Assembly (NCBI GenBank): GCA_013398615.1
Contig: VZSR01000155.1
Coordinates: 1,416,757-1,480,756, forward strand
DNA: 64,000 nt
Direction: 5' to 3'
DNA from: Brachypodius melanocephalos
Taxonomy: Eukaryota; Chordata; Aves; Passeriformes; Pycnonotidae
Made by a program: the position numbers and the translations under genes. Under the pieces are notes generated by a model. It saw nothing but the letters and a program-made list of their open reading frames with translations. It did not search any database and was not told the origin of the DNA. Of the stretch, positions 26,278 through 40,128 are shown one piece after another; the stretch's first letter is position 1, and each line of letters begins with the position of its first letter.

Positions 26278-29200
26278 CTCCTTTACAGAAAGTTTTGCAC
26301 TTTCTTTTCTGGCATTTCACATGTCATTAACAGTACCTTAATGGTGGTGGGTATGACATGTCTGACAGTGACATGTGGTCACTGTTCACCCGGTGGTGGA
26401 GCCACCAGTGGTCCCAGCTCTCCCCCAGGTGTTATCTTTGGTGTTATCTTTTGGTGTTATCTCCTGTGCCTTGAGTTCTGGAGCCAGCTTCCTTCCTTGC
26501 TCATGGCATCTCTTCTGAGAAAGGTTTTTGAAATGTCATCTGCATGTGTAAGTGCAGTGTAGCACTCAAATGATCAGTGCAAGGAATCCTGCAGCCAAAA
26601 TGAGCGGTAAATTTAATCTGTTTTGGGACCTTAAACCCAGATTTGAATACTTACAGCATCCTCTCCCATCCCCATGATGTTTTTCTTGCTATTAACATTG
26701 GGACACATAGGGTTTTTAAAGCCCTTCCCTTTGCTCTGCAGTGCCAGAGGGGAAAAGGCAAGTGAGGGAGCTGTGAGACTGCAAGATCACTCAGAAATAA
26801 GGACATAGTGTGTTTCAAGGTAAAAAGACTTTACCTGCCTGCCCACTGTTTCTGTTCCATCTCTGCAGAAGTATGTGCTCTGGTTTCTAAATTAAAATTG
26901 TTCTCATAAAAGATACTTCAGAACTTAGGGAGTATTTTTGCTGTAACTGATATCCTTGGTCCCCTGCAAAGAAAAGCTGCTTGAGTACCACGGTGCATTT
27001 GGGAACCTCATTCTATAAAGTGCTTTTTGTAGACTTTTCATGATTGAGATGATCAAACTGAGAAGGACAGAAATTATCTATATAAATTTTAAAACTTTAG
27101 AAATTATTTAGAATTTATTTTTATTAACAAAAAAAATTATTTTTATAAGCTACATAGATGTACCATACAAGGCACATACAATTTTGTTTTCATAAGGTGC
27201 ATATATGAATTTTGCTCGTCCTTGTGTTAGTTCTGTTGCAAAAATAGCAAGCCAAATTTCAAAAGTCTTTAGTTTCCTTTCGTGGATAAAGACATCACTG
27301 ATTCTATCTCAGCCCCAGGAAGGGGCAAGGAATAGTGTGCCATTGGCATCTTAAGACATGCCTCGATGCTCTCTTGATTTCAGACAGCTCTTTCTGAAAC
27401 ATGTTCTAGTAGTCCTTCAAGAGAGAGAGGTGCTTGGGGGGTCTCTGTAATCCTGAGTAAAAAAAAAATTGACAAAATATTAACAGATTAGTGACTAAAG
27501 CTACCCTAGATTAAAGATTTACTAGGAAGAGACACCTGAGTTTGGGTGGTGTTCCCCTACTGATGGAATAGCATGAGAGAGGGATGACTGCTAGAAGAGA
27601 GTCATAAATATACAAATACACACACAAATCCATGTATTTGGGGTTGCAGATACCCCAGGAATGATTTGGACCCTTAAGAAGTTTGAGGGGTTTTTTGAGA
27701 TAGGGACAGCTTCTCTAATAAAAGAAGCTCTGTCCCCCTGAGGATTTTTTTGTGTGTTTTAAAAAAACACGCAACCTGTTTTCTACTATCAGGTTGAATT
27801 ACTGGCACTGATTTCTTCCTGTAAAATTACAGTCAGAAAGAACATGTCTAACAGTGAGCATCTTTTTACAGCTCTCCAGCTGGGAGGACTAGCCACTACT
27901 CTATCATTTCACAAAAGAAGGTGTAGTTTCTCTCTGGATTTTGGCTACTTTTGGAAGCCAGAAGTAAATAAGTGTTGAAAGCTTATGAATAGTAAATTTG
28001 CAGCTCTATACCTAAGACAGCTACTGCCAGATTCTGTTCACATAAGCAGCCAGGACTGTGTGCAAGCACACTCTGGGGCACAGTCTGCGTGTGTGAGACG
28101 ACTACCACCAAATAAAACCAGTGCAGAATTGCAATCTATTCTGCCTCCACTGCCTCAGTGGCATTTCTGTTGACTTCAGCAGCAGTTGTGTTGTCTGGAG
28201 CTGAAGCAGCATCTTTCCTTTTCCGGGAATGAAGTAATTTAGCTTTATGTTAAGGGATGGAGGCATTTCACACCTCAAAGTTTTCGTATTCCAGCAAAGA
28301 CTAAATGCAATTCAAGTGACCTCTCAGGAATTTGCGTGGCGAATCCAGGAGTTGGATTGAACCTTGCTGTGGCTCCAGGGGACTGTATGATAAATTAATA
28401 ACTGTTCACCAGTTGGATTTGTTTGCAGAGTCTTGGGGGCACCCTGTGATGATGCTGTGCAGAAAAGGTGCTGCCTTCCAGCCCTTACATATGTACAGAG
28501 ACTGCATTAGCTGATGATTTAGGGCTGGTGCTAGTTGCTGTGCAAGGTACCGTGTCAAATATTAGAATCAGTGTGTAAAGAGATGTACACTCTTAGGAGA
28601 TGTTCATAAGGAGATGTAGCTGTACCAGAAAAGGAAACTATCTCAGGGAAAGTGCCTGGAAGGAGGCAAACAGGAGGCTTCTTGTTTGCCAGGACAGAAA
28701 TATGCATCTCGGTCCCACGTTTGCTCAGTTTTTAAACCTCCCACAGCAGTTTCTCACAGTGGCTTTCTGATATGGGGTTTGCACATATTTTTGCCCCATC
28801 TCTTCCCTCTCTGTCTCTTTCCAAACTTTTTTCTTTTCTAAGTTTTCATTGGTTTATCAATCTTTCACTTCTTTGCCTCCTTCATTTTCTTCTGCATTTC
28901 CATTGCCTTCTCTCCTCGCTTTTCCTTTCCCTCAGTCTCATACATTCTTTCTTCAGGCACCTTTGCCACTTTTTCTTAATTAATTCAAATTTCTTCATTT
29001 CCCTGGGCAGCATGCAGGGGCCAGCTGGTAGGGTGTGATTACTCTTGCCACATCCAAATGGGAGCAGGGCTGAAGCTTCTTGAGCCCTGAAAACCATTCC
29101 AGGCACCCCTGGGCTCTGACAAAGGAGACAACCAGCACATGGATCCTGACTGGTCACAGGCAGTTCAGAAGGGGAGCTGCAGCTCAGCTTCTTCTTTAGG

Positions 29201-32200
29201 GAGGCTCTGAGACCTCCATCCTTTCCCAAAGAGATCCTCAAGGCACAACTGGAACCTGAGTTTTCATGCTTGTATCAAGGTCTCCTGTACTCTTTTGTAG
29301 AGAAGGTCAGGTCAAGATACTCTTGCCATATATTTTTGGATTTTGTCCCTCAGTTGTCCTTGGTTTAATTAGTCAGAACTGGTAAAGTTAGGTACAAAAG
29401 GTACAGGTGTTATCCTGCCAGAAGGATATGTTTTTGTAACAATAATATGCCCCTTCTTTGTCAGTGCTTTCCCTTAGATGTGTGATTCTCTGACTGTGTT
29501 TTTCACAGCAGCCCTATCCCTTCTCTTTTGTTTTGGCTGATTGAAAAAACCCAGCTGTACTTTGCAACGTTTGGGCTGACTCTTGGTTCCTATGACTGTC
29601 TTAATTGTTTTGGTTTTTTTAATACCTGCAGCAATCTCAATCTTTCTTGAATCTGAGTGACCAGAATTATTTATGTCATTCCAAATATTCCCAGTGCAAC
29701 TAATTAAATTCTTGACTACAGAGGAAGCTTGTTATTGTCAGAAATGTTAGCTAATTAACAATTACCAATGACTATCAGCAGAAAAACAGCTAATAAATAC
29801 TTCAATTTCAGATGCTCTTTAACCTTGCAACACACACTGATTTTTAGATATGATTTCCTTTAGATATGTGTGAGTAGTTCATACCATTTTTATGCCTTCT
29901 TTCCAGAAGTCATTCTCCCTCCTAGCATTTGCTTGACTTCCCTTTTGTACATCCAATAAAAGAAATTCAGATCTGACGTCTTAGCCAAATCCTTGGAGGT
30001 CAAGAAAGCTGCAATAAGCCCATGTGCCTGTAGCCTGGCACTCACAACAGCTCACAGCCCACTCCTGGCTTTGATTTCCTGGTGACCTTTCCTTTCAGTG
30101 CTCAGCCCTGCTGAGACTCTCATGAGGGATGCTACTGAAACAAAGAGAAGCACTTCCTGAGAAGAGAAATGCCAGACCTCAAACAGGCAGCTGAAGAAGC
30201 CAAGGTTAAATAAGAATACTCTGTTCTTGAGAAGGAAAAGATTGTTTCTCTGCCAAAAAATTAGAATCCTTGTAGACTCCAGTTAGTTGCTTCTGGAGAG
30301 AACCAATGTGGCCCTTTGTGTTTCCTCATAAACTTCAATGCAAGTGTTTCAATACTGGGTGCCTGATTAAATCAGATGTCCCTAATTTATATATATGTCC
30401 CCATCATGTAGGTGAATGGCACACTGGAATTGAGGGAATTCAATCTGTATTCATGTGTTTAACCACTTCCCTTTGAGGGTATGCAACCACCACATTGGTT
30501 TTCTTTTTAAAACCCTTTTGTCAGGACTGTCATTTATCCATTTATCATGGATATGTGGATACTTTTATTAAGATGACTAATATACCACTAGCAAACGGTG
30601 TTTAGTTTTAAGATTATTAACAGACTGCTTAATTGTTCCCCAATGGTATAATGGGTACACTTAACCCATGTCTACACAGCACTGCCAAGCTGTGATAGTC
30701 CCCTCTTAACCCCAGTGATTCAAAGTGTGTGATTTTTAAAGTATGAACAAATGAATGGTACTGGTCCATCTGCACTGGGCTACTTCAGGAAGAAATGGTA
30801 CTTGCAAGGTAGCAGGGGTGAAAATGAGATGTTAACCTCATGGTGGCTGTCATTTGTGTGATTGGATGGAAGTGAAAATCAAAAAAACCATCCCCAAACA
30901 AATAAACCCCTTTATCCTTTATGAAGGAGGGGCTGTTTCCCAGCTGTACCTATCAAGGGAATTTTTTCAGTAAAGAAGGGAGAGAAGGAGGAGAGTTCTC
31001 TCAGGCAAGGAGCACACTGGCATGTGCCATGCACCTCGAGCTGACAGCACAGCACACAGTCCTTCCTGCTCCTTCTAAAGGGTCCAGAAACTGATTTAAA
31101 CACATTTTCATGAAAGCCAGAATAAGAGAAGTTCACTGATTTTTATCTGAACTGATTCAGTTAAAGAGCTGAAATATTTATTCTTTTTTTTTGTTTAATC
31201 CCAGTATGTATTCAAGGCTTTTGCAGAATAAAGACAATAATTACCATTAGCTCTAAGCTGCTTTTATCCCCAGAGCTCAAGTGCTTTGGAGGGGGGGGTG
31301 AGTGTTATCAATCTGATTGAATGGTTCCACCTGCCCACTTACAAAGACTCAAGGCAATTGTGAATGAAGCTCAGGCTGTATGGGATGGGACAGTGGGGAA
31401 AGACTCCTTGACCCCCTTCTGTGAGGCTGTGTCTTGCTCCTCAGAGCTGCAGCTGCTTGTTGGCATGAGAGGGCACATGAGGTAGAATGTAAAGGGGATA
31501 GAAATTCTTTTCTATAAATTCTTTCGCTTTTGGAAATTAACTCCAGAAAGTATTGAAAGTGAAAATAGCTACTTTTTGTTTGAGTGTCTTGTTTTCCTCT
31601 ACTGAGCAACACACTGTCTTTGCCCTGAAATGGTTAAGAGAAGGTGGAATGTATTTCTGCTAAAACTCAGTGATGTTCAGTGTTGCTAACCACCTCATTA
31701 CCAGGATAAAATCTGTTAAACAAAAGCATCACTGGTCACAATGCTGTTCTGACTTCTTGGTTTAGCTCAGGAAAATGGGGAGGGTCATTGCTGCTGATTT
31801 AATTGAGTTGATTTGTTGAAACAGAGGCAATTACAAATCACCCTGTCAAATTAGTAAAGCAGACTGTCACCTAGGCCTCAGAGTCCATTTTATTAAAGGA
31901 TTTGTCTTGGAAAGGAAGAGAAAATCTAGCAATAGAACTGAAGATGAGGTGGTGAAGATAGAAAACATGCATGAATTTCTTGTGTGAGGGGCTGAATGTC
32001 CTCACTTGTCCTCCTGAAAAGGTAAAACTGGACGTATCATGATTTATCTGGTGCTTGAGGTCTTCAGCTCAGAGTGAGGAGTTCTAGGCTCTAATCACTT
32101 TTCCAAGACCCTGCTTTATTTTTCATCCAGTGACTGCTGAATGTGAGGTGCATAAACAGTCTTTTTACCCAGTCTATGCTTTAGGTGGTTACAGGCTATG

Positions 32201-32238
32201 GGATTGCAGCATTGCATTTCTGGACTTGGTTAAACTTT

Positions 32239-32276
32239 ATCTCCTTGGAGCTTTAAAATCTCCTTGGAGCTTTAAA
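32239..32276. repeat. Perfect tandem duplication of a 19-base unit
   Basis: ATCTCCTTGGAGCTTTAAA occurs twice head to tail with no mismatch (32,239-32,257 and 32,258-32,276). It is likely a slippage or repair event and may be polymorphic. Confidence 0.95.
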
Positions 32277-35200
32277 ACCTTCTTGGGAAATGGTACTGCT
32301 GTACATTGGCTCATAAGCCTCAGACACAGCACCTAAGATTTGGTTGGTTAAGTCAGAACAAGATTTCAGGAGTTTTCAAAATTGAATTAGGGACACATTT
32401 TGCTAAGGTTGTTTGAAAATGGAGGTTTGAGGGCTTGTATAAGAAGTTCCATGTTCTTGAAAACTTTATTCGTATTTAGAAATCCATGCTTTTTACTCTT
32501 CTTATGCTGCTGGACTTTTCATTAATGGCTTGCACATACAATTCAATAGTTCTAGTTTAAAAAAAAAGAAAACAACTTTAAAAATATTTCTCAAATTTCA
32601 CAGGTCAACAAGTCAAACCAGTAGTGCAGTGAATTGATAAAATGCCCTGGTCTTACAGCTGTTGTGTAACTCCTGAAGATGAGCTATAACCCACTGTGTT
32701 GTCCCTGGTAGAAAGGTTTTTGAGGGTGACTGTGAAGGGGAGGAACACCAGAGTGTGCTAGTGTTGTTTTGGAGAAGCTCTGAGCTAGGCTGAGTCTTTC
32801 AGCTGGAGAAACTGAACATCTGGTTATTGACTGTGTTTATTTCTGCAGCAGTAAACAGAAGAGTTGAGACCAAAGTCAGAACGAAATCTCTCATTGTATA
32901 GATTGCCTGACACGTCGTGCACATTTTGGGCAGGGTGGCTGGTGCCACCTCAGTGCAGCCTGTGCATTTCACCAGCTGTTAGAGTATTACCCATGCAGTA
33001 AAAAGGCACTGAAAGATTTAGAGCAATGCCACCTAGTGCTAAAATTAAACCACCTGAAAGAAAGAAAGAAATTAAAATTTTTTCAGGCTGCACGTTTTGT
33101 ATTTCTTTACTTTTTCAGCAGTTCCACTTGTTAGCGTTAAACTCGGACATCAAAACACCCCCTTGAGGCATAGTTGGAGGATTTGCTCAGCACCAGCTTG
33201 GACTTGCAATTATGGCTCATATCTCACCAAGAGCAGCAGGGAGAGCTGACCAGGAGGAGCCTTCTCACCTCACTCCTCTTCCCCTGTCTTATATCAGTTA
33301 GTGGCTGGATGCTGATACCCCAACTTAGCAGGAGGGTGTGCATCTGGATTTAACCATTTTTAGCCTTTGATGCCTGATTGTGAATCATTTTTCCTCCACA
33401 ACACCTGCTTGAATAAGGTGACCATCTGTTCCTTATTTAAAAAAAAAAATCCTTTTTTCAGTGTTGTTCAACTTATATCAGTTCAATATAAGGACATACT
33501 TTGTCCCACATTTCAGTGATCACACAGAGGAGTCTACACAAAGATACCATGATTTGATGAGATCCATGATAGTTGCATAGGAAATAGAACATTGCAGGCT
33601 TTCCTCTTCCAACATTCATTTTTTCTGGTTGTCTCCTTTTTTTTTAATTTCCAAATTTCTTTTCGTTTTTGTAGTTTTTGGCCATACAAACAGGTATTCA
33701 ATATCCGCAATGCATTACTGTGATCCTTTAACAACGAAAAATTACTAGGACTAATAATTATTAGGACTAAATAATGTTCTACATTATGCACTTCTGTAAT
33801 AATTCTCAATTGATATATTTCTCACTGAGATTATTTTTTGTCTTGTGATGCCCTTCATGATGTTGGTGATCCTTCTTCTTAATTTCTTTGTGGAAGGTAT
33901 CACCCTCTTTCAAAGAGATGGCTCCGGAGAGTAACCTCAACAGGGTATGGCTAAAAGAACCTGCCAAAAACAAGCCTTAAGGCAAAACAGCAATGCACAT
34001 TTGGGGAGTCAGATGTTCTCTCAATCATTTTTAAAAAATAGTGATCTGTGGCTCTGCCAAGACCAGTGTCTTATCATATATAGTGTGTAAGAGATGCTTA
34101 CAAAGGCAAACCTGTCTCAGAAACCAGACCTTTTATTTCCTTTTAGTCACTGATGAAGCTCTGCTCTCACCTTATTGAGATCTTATCAAGAGATACAGAT
34201 TTCAAAGAACTAAAAACTATTGAGAAGTCTCTTAAAAGGCTCTCACCTTGAACCAATGTGGTTGTGATGGAAAATGGGTTCTCACTTTTTGAAATCTGAT
34301 CAGGTAGCAAAGTAAAAACAAAAGCAAAATGGCACCCAAACCACACAGGAAAATAAATTTCAGTTTTCCCATAATAAGATGTTTATTGAGGATTTGCATT
34401 CTCATCTGTTCCTTGAGGCATCTTTATTTTCTACAAGTGAAATAAAGATGTAGCCAAACACCAGGTTCTTGTAGTGGTTTTGAAATGAACTCTTGAGCAC
34501 AGCCTGCACATGCTTTTGTTGTGTTCATGACAGTCATCTCACAGAAGAAATAGCAGCAGGTAATGCATTTCTTTGTGAACAGAATGATGATAAGAGAGGT
34601 GTTTAGGGGCCAAGTCATGTTTTTTTCCCTAGTGATTTATTTGCCTTTTTTTTTTTTTTCCCCTCTTACTGAAAATTTACTTTTCAAATTCAGAATGTGT
34701 AGTGGCTTTTTGAATTATTTAGGAAGCCATGAATCTGCTTGGCATGACAATATGCATTTTTTAATGTTTTGGAAAAGGACAGCACTATGGAAGCAAAGGT
34801 AAAGGAATAGATGTGTTTGTTTTCCTGCTAAAAATCCAGACAACGTTATTTCTGCCAGAGGAGAATTTCAAAGAATAGACAGCTTTGTTGTCCATCTCCT
34901 ACTGAATTTCAGTGGGCTTTGTATGGCCTGGCTTTTAGAAAATACTCCATTTTTCTTTACAAAAGATTGTTTACTGCTGTTGTCTACAGCACTAGCACTT
35001 TGGAAATCTCTGAGCAGAATTAAGTTTCTTTGTCCAAACAGTAATCACCACACCAGATGCAAGATGAAGGGGGAAAAAGCCAAGTTTTCACTTCTCCTTT
35101 TGCCTTTCCCACTGCTAACCTCTAGCAAACAGCTTTTTGTGGCACAATCTTACCATGCTGGGGCATGGCACACTGACTCTCCTAATTCCCAAGCCAGTAT

Positions 35201-38200
35201 CTCTAGGAGACTCCTCTGTGCTTTGTTTCACAGTTTTCAGGTTGTGCCTGCATTCCAGCTTCAGTGCCTCCTTCCAGGAGTGCAAAACCACCACTGATTT
35301 TTGGGAAAAGGTTTTTAGGCAGAGGCTGAGAATGAGGTACCCAAATACGAGGACACTGGCGAGGTAGCTCTGCAGAGATCCTGAAGGAGATGAATCTCAA
35401 CAGGGTTAAACATCTACTATCTTAAAACTGATATTTTGGTGTGATGCTTTAAGCCATTTTGTGGATTTTCTTTTCATTCCTGCTGACACGAGGGAAAAAG
35501 CTGCTGATCTGTAGTCTTATCTGGGGTGGGAGGTGAACTGCAGGTGTGTGGAATTGGTACTGGGATGATCACAGACTAATTCACCTCAGACATTAACCAA
35601 GCACCTTAACTCTAGTAGCACTGGGCTGCTGAATTGTGAGAGAGTTGATCAAAGCTGCCCAGCAGAGATGGTGGGAGACGACTTGCCACCCATAGAAAAG
35701 AAGTTTTTAATTTACAATAGAAAATACAAACTTTGTAAGTTCCAGCAAAAGGATATTTACACAAAGAAGCGGTGTCATGTTTATTTTCCTGTCAACAAGT
35801 AGAACAGAGTTAGTAGTGGAAGAGTTTAATTTGCCTTTTAGAAACTTGAAATCTCAAAGATAAACTTGAAAGAAACCTATATTTATCTGGATATATGGGG
35901 CCACATCTCTAATTTATGAATGCAAAATTAAGTCTGTTCAGAGAGACCTTTTAGCTCAGATGGGAACAACAACTTCTATTTTCAATCTTGACTTTGTAAG
36001 TTACTTTTATGTGATCATTCCTCTTGGTTTTTCTTTAAAATCAAGTGCTAAAAAATGGATTATGGATTTTCTTCTGAGTTGATTTTTTTGGTTGGCAGCA
36101 AAGCCTGAGGTTTTAATGCATGGAAATAAAAAAAATCTATAAATGTATGTTTCATATACATGATCCTTAGCTGCTAAGATAAAAATTATCAAACCTTCTC
36201 TGGGGAGCATGTCAAGTTTGAATGAATGAAGTCTAAAATGAAAATGAAACACTAAATATTATATTTTTCAACATTTATTTATTAAGTATCAAACAGCCCA
36301 TAAAATTGTCATGGAACCATCAACACCACACGTGAGTTATGATTGCAATAAATCACATTTTTTGGGGACAGCTGTTTTGTTTTGTTGTTTGAGCCAAATG
36401 CTCGTCATTAGTGTTCTGCCAAAGCTGAGGAGCTCATTGTTATTTATGCCCCACCTGCATGTTGCCACCCATTCCTCTTTGTCAAGGTGATGAACAGTTG
36501 CAAGGTCTCAGAAAGTTGAACAAACTGTGATTACTGCATTCTATTTCTCAGCCTTTCTGTAATTAATTTGAGACACAGTTGGGAGCTTCCCAAAGCAAAG
36601 TTAGATGAGTTAGTAATTAATGAAACTTTCATCACCTGTGTGGGTGGACTTCTTGGAGCTCAATTTTCTGAATCTTTTGAATTCCACTTTCAATCTTTTT
36701 TTTTCCTGATGCATGATCTCTGTCCCTAACTCCACGTATCCAGTCATTTTCCTTTGCCCAGTAATTCCCATGGTCAACAGTCATCTTTTTACCTTGGGAT
36801 TTATTGTACCCTTTTCCCTAAGCCTGTTGTTGGCTTTTGGTTTTGTTTTGGCTTTTTTTTAATGCTAGGATTTCCAGGTCTGGCTTAGAAGCTTTCTCTC
36901 ACTCATTGTTATCTTCTAAAATGTCACTGAGACCATCTGCTCCAAACCGACTGTGCTGAGCAATTCTAGCTCTCTAAGATCATTTGCACAGACATTATTT
37001 TTCCAGACAGACTGTCTTCAGCAAAGACTAAGTAGCAGAAAAAGCAAACAAGTCTGGCAAAAGTGGCAAGCAAATCCTTTTAAAATAAATGAACCACATA
37101 TTTTTATTACTTTTAGTACCTCTTTGCCATAGCAGCCTAAGCTGAACATTTGTCTATGTGGATATTAAGCGGCGGCTAAGAGTCGGATTCAGGAAACAAC
37201 TTCTGTGCCTGGATAATCATATTCCTACTTAGCAAACAGACATGTACATGCCATAGTCTCTTGAGCCTTTAAGCATGGGCCTAACCCCAAACCCTTCTTT
37301 CAAGGGCTTTATTTTTCTGTTTTGTAAACGTATATTGTACCTGTAAGCTATTTCTCTCTGTTGATTTTGGATTGTAGCCTCATTAACTAAGTGTAGGGGA
37401 TTATGCTCACTGGTTATCTCAGTAGTTTTCACTTCCCTGTCAGGTACCATGCTGCTTAACAGCCCCTCTTGTCCTTATGTCTGGGAGTAATAAATCAAAG
37501 AAAACCCAAACTGCTTGAAGAGGTAATTACACCTTTTCTTCCCCTGTTCTCTTTGCACAGCCCTGCTGGCCTGCAGGCAATGGATGCTGCAAACTACACT
37601 TTTTACTATCTGCATTATCATGTCACTAAATCAGCACGTGTTCTCTCTGACACTTGGCAGTAGAACACTTGCATAGGTAAAAAGTGTATTGAAAAGATTC
37701 TGCCTGCAACTCAAAGTTCATGTAACTAGAAGCTGTGCAATAGGCTCCCAGTTTCCAAATGTCTCTTAACTTGGAAAGGGCCATGCAGTTTCACGTGGTG
37801 ATAGCACAAAATGTTTTATCTTTGGTCATAATTCCTGTGTCTGGTAACTGCTGACCTTCCTGGGCTCACATATCTTAGATATAGAAGAAGTCCCTCTCTT
37901 TTCAGTAACAACATTTAACATAACATGCAAGACATCAGGAGCCTCATGCCTATAAATAATGCTGCCATTGTTAATATATTTGTAACAGTAATAAAATATT
38001 TTGATAGTATAAAGCAATGAAAATGGACAGGGAAGTATTTTTAAGTAGGGAAAATGATCTTGAAGTCATCTAAGATAAATGTATCCCAACATTTAATCCA
38101 GAACCTCTGCACAGGAACACTGCTGTTGCTTGGCTTCATCATGCTTGGCTTTGCTGCAGAAACTCATAAATCCATCTTTTCATCATTGTACTAAAATGGC

Positions 38201-38239
38201 CCAGATGTGTTTTATGAAAATCCTCTTTAAGACAGTCAT

Positions 38240-38259
38240 GGCTGATTAGCAAATCAGCC
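38240..38259. repeat. Perfect inverted repeat, 8-base arms, 4-base centre
   Basis: GGCTGATT and AATCAGCC flank AGCA. It could serve as a dimeric transcription-factor site. No function is assigned. Confidence 0.85.
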
Positions 38260-40012
38260 CAAAGCAGATCGTAGCTGTGCTGTCTCTAAACTCATTTACT
38301 GTGGTTTCTGCTTTGCTCTGCTCATACCTGTGCTGCTTGTTCTCAAAGCAAACCAATTAAAACTTGCTTTTATACACTGCCATAAGATGATCCACAGCAA
38401 TGCTAACAGACAAATATACCATTAGAGAGCTTCTAGAATCCTGAAGTGACTTTGATCCTGTAGCTGTAGTGGGCCAACTCAGCATGGGATTCTTTCAGCT
38501 CAACTTCTATGGCATTTCCTCACAGCATTTAATTCTATTCTTTTCATTCTGTACATTTAGTTATGCATGTTATCCTGTGTTCGCAATACACAGACAATAT
38601 AAGCCTTTATATTCTTCTATATTCTCTAGTTTTTGCTTTTCTTCATATAGGTTTATTTATTCCCTGTCCTAAATAAAATCGTCAAATGATACTGCTTCAC
38701 TTTCTTTCAACTGTGGCCTTTTTAAAATATGCATCCTTTTCCTTTCTTTGGGAATCTCTTCTCAAGCCTTTTTAATCCCATTTCTGTTCCTCTAAATGTA
38801 GGTATTATCTTTGAGCCTGCTCCAGAGTCCACTTAAAGCATATATGCTCACTTCACAGCTTCAGAAAGATGGGTTTAAGGGAGACTCGGAGTTGTGCCAA
38901 AGGATGCCTATGTGTTCTGTTCTCTCATAACATGAAATTTAATTACTGCAATATTCTGTTTCCAGCTCTTCAGAGCACTACTGCTCATGCATCTGCTAGG
39001 ATGAATGATTAAAGATGAAAGCAATGTGAATCTTGGGCTTAGGATTCTGTTTACTTCCACAGCAAGGAAATGAGTTCTTGCAACTTCCCCTGACACACTG
39101 GTCTCTTGGCATGGCACCATCCTGTGCAGCCCCCCAGGGAAAGAAACAGCTCCTTTAAAGTTAGTACTTCATTGACCTCACAGCGAAAGCCAATTACTCG
39201 TCGTAAAATAATTGTAGTAATTTAATGGTTGTTTAAAAATGCAGTCAGCAATCCATTTGGGAACTGGAATTTTTAAACTATTTTTTTATATTTTTAAGCA
39301 CTGTTTTCAGTGGTAAAACCAGTATTGTTGTTTATTTGCTTTCTGTTAGATAAGCTAGAATTTGTGGGGGAATCTTAGTCTCTTTTACTGGACTGCCTGA
39401 TGTTATTGAAAAAAAAAAAAGTTTTTTTTTTTAATCCGTTGTATCTATGACATTGCTTGTGTCTGGGAAACCCTTAATATTATGTGACATATCAGTAAAT
39501 AAATAGGATACAAAAATCAAAATGGCCTTTATGAGACAGACTAAAAACTGATTAAATGCTAGGTTCTTAAGTATAATTACAAACTGGGAATCATTGCTGG
39601 AGTTCATTTGATTCTCCAGACGTTCCAAAGGACTGGGGCCAAGAAATTATCTCTAAGATCTTGCTAATCCAGTACATCAATATAAATTCATTACTAATAA
39701 AGTGAGTAGGTTAAAGAAGAAAGTCATAAAATATAAAAGAGATTAATGCTGAGTGATCTGTATTGTTTGGAAAGCTCCATGCAGGTAAATTATGTGTATT
39801 CTGACGAAGAGTAATAAATATCTAGGTACAAAGATTGCTGGCCATGCAGGATGCAATAACCTGTCCTAGAGAGCAGCAGGTCTGAAGAGGGCTCAGGGAG
39901 GATGAGAGATCTGCAAGTCAGCATCAGCATTGCTGCACATCAGAGAGACTCAGCAGCGTGGAGGCTGAATGAAACCCTCAGCTGGTGGAAGACTGGGTAC
40001 CCAGTACGAATG

Positions 40013-40128
40013 GAATTGTGATGTAACATTAATTTAACACTGGCCTGACCTCTGAAAAAAAAAAAAATCTGAATTGTGATGTAACATCCATTTAACGCTG
40101 GCCTGACCTCTGCTGAAAAAATATTTGA
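40013..40128. repeat. Tandem duplication, 58-base unit, two copies
   Basis: The unit starts GAATTGTGATGTAACAT and continues through TTTAAC-CTGGCCTGACCTCTG to an A-rich tail. Copy 1 is 40,013-40,070 and copy 2 starts at 40,071. They differ at a few bases and in the length of the A run, so this is a recent local duplication in intergenic DNA. Confidence 0.9.
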
